Shown one piece after another: positions 1-6,823 of a DNA stretch of 7,045 nucleotides. The position numbers and the translations under genes are program-made. Origin of the DNA: DASVDK01 sp036381125 [NCBI: Thermodesulfobacteriota bacterium]. GTDB taxonomy: Bacteria > DASVDK01. The DNA lies in NCBI GenBank assembly GCA_036381125.1, contig DASVDK010000037.1:1-7045 (forward strand), in the 5' to 3' direction. The notes under the pieces were generated by a model. That model was not told the DNA's origin. It ran no database searches and worked only from the letters and a program-made list of their open reading frames with translations. Each line of letters begins with the position of its first letter. Position 1 is the stretch's first letter.

Positions 1-1422
<1,422 letters not shown>

Positions 1423-1465
1423 CGAGTAGCGGCAGCCTACGCGGCCCGGGGGGGCACTGTCAATC

Positions 1466-1471
1466 GGGAGG
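1466..1471 (+). promoter_or_regulatory. Ribosome binding site of the acyl-CoA synthetase gene
   Basis: GGGAGG lies 5 nt before the ATG at 1477. It supports that start, which also gives the normal N-terminus of the family. Its presence contrasts with serS, which has no such site. Confidence 0.6.
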
Positions 1472-1476
1472 CGCCC

Positions 1477-3135
1477 ATGACCGGTTTCCTGGGCGAGACG
1501 ATCTACGACCTGGGGCTCGACCGCAACGGGGCCAACTACGAGCCGCTCTCCCCGCTGACGTTCCTCGACCGCACGGCGGCGGTCCATCCCGAGCGCCTGG
1601 CGGTGGTCCACGGCGACCGGCGCTTCACGTACGCGGAGCTGGCGGCCCGGTCCCGGCGGCTCGGCAGCGCCCTGGCCGCCGCGGGCGTCGGCAAGGGCGA
1701 CACCGTGGCGGTCATGCTGCCCAACTCGCCGGCCATGCTCGAGGCCCACTTCGGCGTCCCGATGACCGGCGCGGTCCTCAACAGCCTCAACGTCCGCCTC
1801 GACCCCGCGACCATCGCCTTCATCCTCGAGCACGGCGAGGCGAAGGTCCTCCTTACCGACCGGGAGTTCTCGGCCACGATCGCGGCCGCGCTCGGCTCGA
1901 CCAGGCGGAAGGTCCTGGTCGTGGACGTGGACGACCCGGCGGCTCGCGGGGGGGAGCGGATCGGCGAGGTCGAGTACGAGGCGTTCCTCGCCGGCGGCGA
2001 TCCCCACTACCGCGGCCGGCGGCCGGACGACGAGTGGGACGCCATCGCCCTCAACTACACCTCCGGCACCACCGGGAACCCCAAGGGGGTCGTCTACCAC
2101 CACCGGGGCGCCTACCTCAACGCCATCGGCAACATGCTGGCCTGGCAGATGACCCACCACCCGGTCTACCTCTGGACGCTCCCCATGTTCCACTGCAACG
2201 GGTGGTGCTTCCCCTGGACGATCACGGCGCTCGCCGGCACGCACGTCTGCCTGCGCCGCGTCGAGGCGCCGGCCATCTTCGAGGCGATCCGCCGCGAGGG
2301 GATCACGCACCTCTGCGGCGCGCCGGTCGTCATGAACATGCTCCTCAACGCCCCGGCCGAGCACCGGGGGCCCCTGCCGCGGCCGGTCAGGGTGATGACC
2401 GCCGCCGCGCCGCCGCCGCCGGCCGTGATCCAGCGGATGGAGCAGGCGGGGTTCGAGGTGACGCACGTGTACGGCCTCACCGAGTCCTACGGCCCGGCCA
2501 CCGTCTGCGAGTGGAAGGCCGAGTGGGACGCCCTGGCGCTCGAGCCGCGCGCCGCGCAGAAGGCGCGCCAGGGGGTGGCGTACCACGTGCTCGACGGGCT
2601 CACCGTCATGGACCCGGCCACCATGACCGAGACGCCGCGCGACGGTCGGACGATGGGCGAGGTGATGATGCGCGGCAACATCATCATGCGCGGCTACCTC
2701 AAGAACCCGACCGCCACCGACGAGGCCTTCAAGGGGGGCTGGTTCCACACCGGCGACCTCGGCGTCATGCACCCCGACGGCTACATCCAGCTCAAGGACC
2801 GCTCGAAGGACATCATCATCTCGGGCGGCGAGAACATCTCGACGATCGAGGTGGAGGGGGTCCTCTACCGCCACCACGCGGTGCTCGAGGCGGCGGTCGT
2901 GGCGAGGCCCGACGAGCACTGGGGCGAGACGCCCTGCGCCTTCGTCACGCTCCGCGACGGCGCCGAGGCGACGGCCGAGGAGATCATCGCCTTCTGCCGC
3001 GAGAACCTCGCCCACTTCAAGGTGCCGAGGACGGTCCTCTTCGGACCCTTGCCGAAGACCTCCACCGGCAAGGTGCAGAAGTTCGTGCTCCGGGAGCGGG
3101 CGCGAGCGCTCGAGCCCGGTCGGGGCGACGTCTGA
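1477..3135 (+). CDS. Acyl-CoA synthetase (AMP-forming), AMP-binding superfamily
   Basis: This cytoplasmic ANL-superfamily ligase activates a carboxylic acid with ATP to an acyl-AMP and transfers it to CoA. All core motifs are visible in the 552 residues: P-loop A3 YTSGTTGNPKG (194-204), A5 YGLTES (332-337), A7 HTGDLG (424-429), hinge/A8 DRSKDIIISGGENIS (441-455), and A10 PKTSTGKVQK (526-535) with the catalytic Lys at 532. The PMFHCNGWCFPW stretch (236-247) and the overall length resemble medium/short-chain and methylmercaptopropionate-type (DmdB-like) acyl-CoA ligases and plant AAE proteins, more than long-chain FadD or acetyl-CoA synthetase. The exact acyl substrate cannot be read from the sequence. 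It starts 54 bp after serS on the same strand and could be cotranscribed, though the two functions are unrelated. It looks intact, and its base composition matches its neighbours. Confidence 0.95.
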   Translation: MTGFLGETIYDLGLDRNGANYEPLSPLTFLDRTAAVHPERLAVVHGDRRFTYAELAARSRRLGSALAAAGVGKGDTVAVMLPNSPAMLEAHFGVPMTGAVLNSLNVRLDPATIAFILEHGEAKVLLTDREFSATIAAALGSTRRKVLVVDVDDPAARGGERIGEVEYEAFLAGGDPHYRGRRPDDEWDAIALNYTSGTTGNPKGVVYHHRGAYLNAIGNMLAWQMTHHPVYLWTLPMFHCNGWCFPWTITALAGTHVCLRRVEAPAIFEAIRREGITHLCGAPVVMNMLLNAPAEHRGPLPRPVRVMTAAAPPPPAVIQRMEQAGFEVTHVYGLTESYGPATVCEWKAEWDALALEPRAAQKARQGVAYHVLDGLTVMDPATMTETPRDGRTMGEVMMRGNIIMRGYLKNPTATDEAFKGGWFHTGDLGVMHPDGYIQLKDRSKDIIISGGENISTIEVEGVLYRHHAVLEAAVVARPDEHWGETPCAFVTLRDGAEATAEEIIAFCRENLAHFKVPRTVLFGPLPKTSTGKVQKFVLRERARALEPGRGDV

Positions 3136-3141
3136 TCCCGC

Positions 3142-3168
3142 GGCGCCGGGCGCGCATGCGCGGCGCCG
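3142..3168 (+). terminator. Possible GC-rich hairpin after the acyl-CoA synthetase gene
   Basis: Seven bases after the stop codon, GGCGC (3142-3146) can pair with GCGCC (3164-3168) around a perfect 12-bp palindrome CGCGCATGCGCG (3151-3162). There is no T-run downstream, so this is not a classic Rho-independent terminator. In DNA this GC-rich such pairings arise easily by chance, so the call is tentative. Confidence 0.25.
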
Positions 3169-3194
3169 CCGGCTCCGCGGCGCCGCCGGCTCCG
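3161..3194. repeat. 17-bp perfect tandem duplication
   Basis: CGGCGCCGCCGGCTCCG occurs twice back to back, at 3161-3177 and 3178-3194, with no mismatch. It lies in the non-coding gap between the acyl-CoA synthetase and the exported-protein gene. It looks like a slippage duplication of a GC-rich segment, and its second copy ends 22 bp before the large palindrome. Confidence 0.85.
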
Positions 3195-3216
3195 AGGGGG
3201 CGCGACCCATCCGCAG

Positions 3217-3250
3217 GGTCCGGTATCGGGGATTTCCCCGATAGCGGACC
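3217..3250. promoter_or_regulatory. 34-nt near-perfect palindrome: operator or RNA hairpin
   Basis: The left arm GGTCCG (3217-3222) pairs with CGGACC (3245-3250), and TATCGGGGA (3224-3232) pairs with TCCCCGATA (3235-3243). There is one G/G mismatch (3223/3244) and a TT centre (3233-3234), giving 15 paired positions. It ends 78 bp before the ATG at 3329. No T-run follows, which argues against a simple intrinsic terminator. A dimeric-regulator operator or a structured 5' leader of the downstream gene are the alternatives. The symmetry is certain; the role is not. Confidence 0.6.
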
Positions 3251-3260
3251 GAAGGGGCCG

Positions 3261-3279
3261 GACGGCAAGCTGAGCCGTC
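3261..3279 (+). other. Second short stem-loop in the same intergenic region
   Basis: GACGGC (3261-3266) and GCCGTC (3274-3279) form a perfect 6-bp stem with the 7-nt loop AAGCTGA, ten bases after the 34-nt palindrome. Together the two could form a compact structured leader ahead of the gene at 3329. No known riboswitch class is recognised. Confidence 0.4.
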
Positions 3280-3317
3280 TCGACCCGATCTTCGCTGGCC
3301 GCGCCGGGGCGGTGCCG

Positions 3318-3324
3318 GGAGGTG
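3318..3324 (+). promoter_or_regulatory. Ribosome binding site for the exported protein gene
   Basis: GGAGGTG lies 4 nt upstream of the ATG at 3329, an almost perfect anti-16S match at slightly short spacing. It fixes the start of the small exported protein and supports the gene being real. Confidence 0.7.
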
Positions 3325-3328
3325 GTCC

Positions 3329-3883
3329 ATGTCCACAGGCCGCGGTCGCGCGTGGGCCTTGCTGTCGATCCTGTTCCTCTTCGCCGGGCCCGGCGAGGCG
3401 GGCGTCGCGGCCGCCCAGGAGTCGGTGCTGACGAGCCGCCTCTTCTGGGGCGGCAACCTCGGCGTGTCCACGGGCGACGTCGACTACGTCGAGATCGCGC
3501 CGTTCGTCGGGCTCAACGTGACGCCTCGGCTCTCGGCCGGGGTGAGCGTCCTCTACCGCTACCGCAGCGACGACCGCTTCGAGCACGACATCGACACCAG
3601 CGATTACGGCGGGAGCGTCTTCGCCCGCCACGTGCTCGTGCGGCCGCTCTTCCTGCACGCCGAGTACGAGGTCGTCAACTTCGAGTACGTCCGCGCCGAC
3701 CTCTCCACGACCCGCGACGTGAACCAGGCCCTGCTGCTCGGAGGTGGTGTGTCCCTGCCCGTCGCGCGCCGCGTGTCGGCGAACCTGACCGCCCTGTACA
3801 ACGTCCTCTACGACAGCGACGCACGCAACGACCCCTACGACAGCCCCTGGGTGGTTCGGGTGGGCGTCAGCGTCGGGTTCTGA
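3329..3883 (+). CDS. Small secreted, probably outer-membrane beta-barrel protein of unknown function
   Basis: The 184-residue product starts with a typical Sec signal peptide: basic n-region (residues 1-7), hydrophobic core WALLSILFLFAG (9-20), and a likely signal peptidase I site after AAA (27-29), before QES. The mature part of about 155 residues alternates polar and hydrophobic residues in repeated strands (e.g. RLSAGVSVLYRYRS at 67-80, LFLHAEYEVVNFEYV at 107-121, VVRVGVSVGF at 175-184). It ends in Phe, the usual C-terminal signal for BAM-dependent outer-membrane insertion. I infer a small 8-strand barrel (OmpA/OmpX-like outer-membrane superfamily) in the outer membrane. No enzyme motif is visible and I do not recognise a named family. 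It has a strong ribosome binding site and its own structured upstream region, so it is probably transcribed independently. A periplasmic beta-rich protein is the alternative. Confidence 0.8.
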   Translation: MSTGRGRAWALLSILFLFAGPGEAGVAAAQESVLTSRLFWGGNLGVSTGDVDYVEIAPFVGLNVTPRLSAGVSVLYRYRSDDRFEHDIDTSDYGGSVFARHVLVRPLFLHAEYEVVNFEYVRADLSTTRDVNQALLLGGGVSLPVARRVSANLTALYNVLYDSDARNDPYDSPWVVRVGVSVGF

Positions 3884-3944
3884 CGACCGCACGGCCGGCG
3901 AGGGGGCCGGGGCTTGCCTGCAGCCTCCCGCCAGGGCGAGGCGC

Positions 3945-4184
3945 TCGGGCCGCCGTCCGAGGCGCCACATCGCGCGCGCCCTCGCCATGCGCCCGCAGCT
4001 CCTCCTCTTCGACGAGCCGACCAGCGCCCTCGACCCCGAACTCGTCGGCGAGGTCCTCGCCGTCATGCGGGAGGTCGCCCGCGAGGGGATGACCAGGGGG
4101 CGCGTCGTCGAGGTCACCGGGACCGCGGAGTTCTTCATCCGGCCGGCGACCGGGCGTGCCCGGGAATTCCTCGCTCGCTACGCT
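3945..4184 (+). pseudogene. Decayed fragment of an amino-acid-type ABC transporter ATP-binding protein
   Basis: In one frame, HIARALAMRPQLLLFDEP (3966-4019) continues into TSALDPELVGEVLAVM. This is the Walker B/D-loop block of polar amino-acid (GlnQ/HisP-type) ABC ATPases. Just upstream, SGRRPRR (3945-3965) may be a decayed LSGGQ signature. After EGMT (ending 4094) the reading jumps directly to RGRVVEVTGTAEFF (from 4095), which resembles the family's C-terminal stretch (GRVVEEG.PEEFF) and is followed by GRAREFLARYA (ending 4184). The segment that should lie between, including the switch/H-loop histidine (VVTHEM-like) and about 20 residues, is missing. There is no Walker A, no plausible start and no stop at the usual place. 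I therefore read this as a non-functional remnant with 5' truncation and an in-frame internal deletion. No permease or binding-protein gene is nearby. Confidence 0.75.
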
Positions 4185-4213
4185 TGGCGCCGCAGGTCCC
4201 GAAGCGTCCGAAG

Positions 4214-4238
4214 GCGGCCCTCCCCGAAGGCGGGCCGC
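4214..4238 (+). other. Hairpin immediately upstream of the ridA ribosome binding site
   Basis: GCGGCCC (4214-4220) and GGGCCGC (4232-4238) are perfect inverted repeats around an 11-nt loop. The right arm ends 1 nt before the AAGGAG of ridA. It could affect translation or be the terminator of the lost ABC operon. There is no T-run, so the function is uncertain. Confidence 0.35.
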
Positions 4239-4239
4239 G

Positions 4240-4245
4240 AAGGAG
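4240..4245 (+). promoter_or_regulatory. Ribosome binding site of ridA
   Basis: AAGGAG sits 7 nt before the ATG at 4253. A second ATG at 4248 is only 2 nt from it and in another frame, so spacing picks 4253, which also gives the expected RidA N-terminus. Confidence 0.75.
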
Positions 4246-4252
4246 CGATGCC

Positions 4253-4660
4253 ATGCTCGAGTACATCACGCTGCCCGGCGGCGTCCTGCCCCCCGTGGGG
4301 CCCTATTCGCACGCCGTCCGCGCCGGCGACTTCCTCTTCGTCACCGGCCAGCTCGCCGAGGACCCCGCCACCGGCGAGGTCGGCCGCGGCCCCATCGTCG
4401 ACCAGGCCCGCCGCGTCATGGAGAACCTCAAGATGGTCCTCGAGCACGCGGGGAGCGGCTTCGACCGCATCGTCATGGGGCGGATCTTCCTCACCGACTT
4501 CCGCGACTACGCCGCCGTCAACGAGGTCTACGCGTCGTACTTCCCCAAGGGGCGCCTGCCGGGCCGGACCACCGTCGGCGTGCTCGCCCTCGCCGGACTC
4601 GGCGACGTGGAGATCGACCTCATCGCCTACTGCGGTCCCGTCGGAGCCGGGCGGCGCTGA
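4253..4660 (+). CDS. ridA: RidA-family reactive enamine/imine deaminase
   Basis: RidA (YjgF/YER057c/UK114) proteins are cytoplasmic homotrimers. They hydrolyse reactive enamines/imines such as 2-aminoacrylate, released by PLP enzymes like threonine/serine dehydratase, to 2-oxo acids and ammonia, protecting other PLP enzymes. The 135-residue product has the usual family length and order: VGPYSHAV (15-22), FVTGQLAEDPATGE (29-42), an ARRVMENLKMVLEHAG helix (52-67), IFLTDFRDYAAVNEVYASYF (78-97), and LPGRTTVGV (102-110). Arg105 and Glu120 occupy the positions of the catalytic Arg105 and Glu120 of Escherichia coli RidA, and Tyr18 matches its Tyr17, so activity of the archetypal type is likely. The gene has a good ribosome binding site and stands alone between an ABC ATPase remnant and a convergent dehydratase gene. 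Rid subfamilies with other imine substrates cannot be excluded. Confidence 0.93.
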   Translation: MLEYITLPGGVLPPVGPYSHAVRAGDFLFVTGQLAEDPATGEVGRGPIVDQARRVMENLKMVLEHAGSGFDRIVMGRIFLTDFRDYAAVNEVYASYFPKGRLPGRTTVGVLALAGLGDVEIDLIAYCGPVGAGRR

Positions 4661-4667
4661 CGCTCGG

Positions 4668-4713
4668 GCCGGCGGGGAGGGACTGCTCCAGGGGGCCGCC
4701 CGCCGGCGGCCCC
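4668..4713. terminator. Probable bidirectional terminator hairpins between convergent genes
   Basis: GGGGCCGCC (4692-4700) and GGCGGCCCC (4705-4713) form a perfect 9-bp stem with a 4-nt loop (CGCC). A competing 9-bp pairing joins 4668-4676 with 4699-4707. They lie in the 83-bp gap between the stop of ridA (+) and the stop of the dehydratase gene (-), where a shared terminator is expected. No T-run flanks either side, as is common in very GC-rich genomes. Either gene's transcript would form the 9-bp stem. Confidence 0.5.
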
Positions 4714-4743
4714 GACCGCGCCCCCGGCCGGCGGTGCCCGGGC

Positions 4744-6474
4744 TCAGAAGATGTCCGGCTCGCCGCAGGCCGGGCCGAAGCCGGTCTCGAGGAAGTCGAA
4801 GTCGCACCCCTCGTCCGCCTGCCGGATGTGGCGCGCGAAGATCCAGCCGTAGCCGCGGCCGAACCGGGGTGCCGGCGGGCGCCACCCGGCGCGCCGGCGC
4901 GCCAGCTCGGCCTCCGGGACCTGGAGGGTGATCGTGCGGGCCGGCACGTCGAGGGCGATGACGTCGCCCGTGCGCACGAGCGCCAGCGGGCCGCCGACGT
5001 AGGCCTCGGGCGCCACGTGGAGCACGCAGGCGCCGTAGCTCGTCCCGCTCATCCGCGCGTCCGACACGCGCACCATGTCGCGCACCCCCTGCCGCACGAG
5101 CCTCCTCGGGATCGGCAGCATCCCCCACTCGGGCATCCCCGGGCCCCCCTGCGGGCCGGCATTGCGCAGCACGAGCACGTGGTCGGGCGTGACGTCGAGG
5201 TCCTCGCGGTCGATCGCCGCCTTCATCGCCGGGTAGTCGTCGAAGACCAGCGCCGGCCCCGCGTGCCGCAGGAACCGCGGGTCGCAGGCGCTCGGCTTCA
5301 TCACGCAGCCGCCCGGCGCGAGGTTGCCGCGGAGGACGGCGAGCGCGCCCTCCGGGTAGACCGGCCGGTCGGCCGGACGGATGACGTCGTCGTCGTAGAC
5401 CGCCGCTGCGGCGAGGTCCTCGCCGAGCGTCCGCCCCGTGACCGTCAGCGCGTCCAGGTGCAGATGCTCCGACAGCCGGCTCATCAGGCCGGGGAGGCCG
5501 CCGGCGTAGAAGAAGTCCTCCATCAGGTACCGGTCGCCGTTCGGCCGGATGTTGGCGAGGACCGGGACGCGGCGGCTCAGCCGCTCGAAGTCGTCGAGCC
5601 CGACGTCGGCGCCCGCCCGGCGCGCCATGGCGATCAGGTGGATGATCGCGTTCGTCGAGCCGCCGATCGCCATCGCCACCGCGATCCCGTTCTCGAACGC
5701 CGCCCGCGTCAGGATGCGCCCGGGCCGGAGGTCCTCCCAGACCAGCTCCACCGCGCGCCTCCCCGCCGCCGCCATCCGGGCGTGGCCCGAGTCCGCCGCC
5801 GGGATCGAGGAGGCGCCCGGCAGCGACATGCCGATCGCCTCCGCGACCGCCGTCATGGTGCTCGCCGTGCCCATCGTCATGCAGGTGCCGTAGCTGCGGG
5901 CGATGCCGGCCTCCATCGCCTGCCAGTCGGCGTCGCAAAGACGGCCCGCCCGCCGCTCGTCCCAGAACTTCCACGCGTCCGACCCCGAGCCGAGGACCTT
6001 GCCCTGCCAGTTGCCCCGCAGCATCGGGCCGGCCGGGACGAAGACCGCCGGCAGCCCCGCGCTCGTCGCCCCCATCAGGAGCCCCGGCGTCGTCTTGTCG
6101 CAGCCCCCCATGAGGACCGCCCCGTCGACCGGGTGGGAGCGGATCAGCTCCTCCACCTCCATCGCGAGCAGGTTCCGGTAGAGCATCGTCGTCGGCTTCA
6201 CGAAGCTCTCCGAGAGCGACAGCGCCGGCAGCTCCACCGGAAAGCCCCCCGCCTGGAGGACCCCGCGCTTCACGTCCTCCACGCGCTGCTTGAAGTGCGC
6301 GTGGCACGGGTTCGCGTCGGACCAGGTGTTGACGATGGCGATGAACGGCCGCCCCACCCAGTCGGCCGGCGCGTACCCCATCTGCATGATCCGCGAGCGG
6401 TGCCCGAAGGACCGGAGGTCGTCCGGCGCGAACCACCGCGCGCTCCTGAGGTCGCCTGGCTGCTTGCGCGTCAT
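4744..6474 (-). CDS. IlvD/Edd-family dehydratase, probably a pentonate (L-arabinonate/D-xylonate) dehydratase
   Basis: This cytoplasmic Fe-S/Mg dehydratase converts a sugar acid to a 2-keto-3-deoxy acid, a step of the non-phosphorylative pentose pathways. The 576 residues match the family's length (about 570-580). Candidate [2Fe-2S] ligands are Cys57 (NPCHAHF), Cys125 (GGCDKTTP) and Cys198 (YGTCMTMGTAS). Likely Mg ligands are Glu89, Asp126 and Glu449, with Lys127 as the carbamylated lysine and Ser476 (RMSGTS, 474-479) as the catalytic serine. These line up with the residues I recall for Rhizobium L-arabinonate dehydratase with a steady offset of 2, then 4. The N-terminal WFAPDDLRSFGHRSR (14-28) and GSGSDAWKFWDERRAG (162-177) blocks are typical of the sugar-acid branch rather than branched-chain amino-acid IlvD. 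The exact sugar acid is not certain (arabinonate, xylonate, fuconate or gluconate possible). No sugar transporter or aldolase gene adjoins it. It starts 78 bp from a divergent tRNA gene, with only a weak G-rich ribosome binding site. Confidence 0.93.
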   Translation of the reverse strand: MTRKQPGDLRSARWFAPDDLRSFGHRSRIMQMGYAPADWVGRPFIAIVNTWSDANPCHAHFKQRVEDVKRGVLQAGGFPVELPALSLSESFVKPTTMLYRNLLAMEVEELIRSHPVDGAVLMGGCDKTTPGLLMGATSAGLPAVFVPAGPMLRGNWQGKVLGSGSDAWKFWDERRAGRLCDADWQAMEAGIARSYGTCMTMGTASTMTAVAEAIGMSLPGASSIPAADSGHARMAAAGRRAVELVWEDLRPGRILTRAAFENGIAVAMAIGGSTNAIIHLIAMARRAGADVGLDDFERLSRRVPVLANIRPNGDRYLMEDFFYAGGLPGLMSRLSEHLHLDALTVTGRTLGEDLAAAAVYDDDVIRPADRPVYPEGALAVLRGNLAPGGCVMKPSACDPRFLRHAGPALVFDDYPAMKAAIDREDLDVTPDHVLVLRNAGPQGGPGMPEWGMLPIPRRLVRQGVRDMVRVSDARMSGTSYGACVLHVAPEAYVGGPLALVRTGDVIALDVPARTITLQVPEAELARRRAGWRPPAPRFGRGYGWIFARHIRQADEGCDFDFLETGFGPACGEPDIF

Positions 6475-6513
6475 GTCGAGGCCCCCGCGTGAAGCGGCCT
6501 GCCTGCCGGCCGG

Positions 6514-6544
6514 TTGCCTGCGACAGTCTATCTCGCGCTACCAT
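6514..6544 (+). promoter_or_regulatory. Possible promoter of tRNA-Ser
   Basis: TTGCCT (6514-6519) and TACCAT (6539-6544) could be -35 and -10 boxes, though the 19-bp spacer is longer than the ideal 17. Initiation about 7 nt after the -10 would fall only a couple of bases before the mature tRNA start at 6553. The region also contains the start side of the divergent dehydratase gene. This is a weak call made by eye. Confidence 0.3.
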
Positions 6545-6552
6545 TGACCCCC

Positions 6553-6640
6553 GGAGGGATGGCCGAGCGGTTGAAGGCGGCGGTCTTGAAAACCGCTAGG
6601 GTGCAAGCCCTCGTGGGTTCGAATCCCACTCCCTCCGCCA
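6553..6640 (+). tRNA. tRNA-Ser, anticodon UGA, with encoded CCA
   Basis: The full cloverleaf can be folded. Acceptor GGAGGGA (6553-6559) pairs with TCCCTCC (6630-6636), followed by discriminator G6637 and encoded CCA (6638-6640). The anticodon stem GCGGT (6580-6584) pairs with ACCGC (6592-6596) around loop CTTGAAA, giving anticodon TGA (6587-6589), which reads UCA codons (and others by wobble). A long class II variable arm (about 6597-6612, AGGG/CCCT stem) is the serine hallmark recognised by the SerRS coiled coil. The T arm GTGGG/CCCAC (6613-6617/6625-6629) closes loop TTCGAAT. Discriminator G is typical of bacterial tRNA-Ser. Sequence beyond the 3' end contains phage-like remnants, so this gene may have served as an integration target. 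Confidence 0.97.
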
Positions 6641-6647
6641 CCTCTCG

Positions 6648-6666
6648 CCCGCGTCTGACGCGGGTT
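6648..6666 (+). terminator. Terminator-like hairpin behind tRNA-Ser
   Basis: CCCGCGT (6648-6654) and ACGCGGG (6658-6664) form a perfect 7-bp stem with a CTG loop, 7 nt after the encoded CCA, followed by TT. Position and stability fit a terminator for the tRNA transcript, although the T-run is only two bases. Confidence 0.6.
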
Positions 6667-6722
6667 CCCGCATATGCCCCCTCCCTGGGTGTGGCCTGAA
6701 AGGTGGTCTCCGAGGACCTCTC

Positions 6723-6742
6723 TGCCCTCAAGTTGCCCTCAA
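6723..6742. repeat. 9-bp direct repeat with 11-bp period
   Basis: TGCCCTCAA occurs at 6723-6731 and 6734-6742, separated by GT, so the copies sit about one helical turn apart on the same DNA face. It lies 83 bp after tRNA-Ser, in non-coding sequence. This arrangement resembles paired protein-binding sites, for example the arm-type sites of a tyrosine recombinase. That role is inference. Confidence 0.5.
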
Positions 6743-6784
6743 CGAGATACGACGACCGGAGTGCCGGTGCGGTGGGGTGGTGAC

Positions 6785-6800
6785 CCGCCCCTCAGGGCGG
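6785..6800. other. Small perfect stem-loop in the gap beyond tRNA-Ser
   Basis: CCGCCC (6785-6790) and GGGCGG (6795-6800) pair around a CTCA tetraloop. It lies between the direct repeat and the phage-like remnant. No gene in the stretch 6667-6823 is supported. The hairpin could be a leftover terminator of lost genes. Confidence 0.35.
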
Positions 6801-6823
6801 CCGTTCCGTGACCGTCCGTGCAT

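Noticed and set aside
3261-3279. Superficial likeness of GACGGCAAGC to the GACGCAAAGC element of the cyclic-di-GMP-I (GEMM) riboswitch.
   Set aside because: The paired upstream GGCAAACC-type element and the tetraloop/receptor arrangement are absent, and the bases form a simple 6-bp hairpin instead.
4253-6474. RidA and the dehydratase as a functional pair.
   Set aside because: They are convergent with a hairpin between them, so they are not cotranscribed, and no established pathway requires the two together.
4178-6544. Long open frames on both strands across the dehydratase gene (788 residues on minus, 778 on plus from 4156).
   Set aside because: Both are compositionally biased shadows. The frame at 4744-6474 carries every conserved motif of the IlvD/Edd family.
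6514-6731. Short open frames over tRNA-Ser on both strands (one containing GGMAERLKAAVLKTARVQAL, the other GVGFEPTRACTLAVFKTAA).
   Set aside because: These are the familiar spurious translations of tRNA-Ser genes. The cloverleaf fully explains the sequence.
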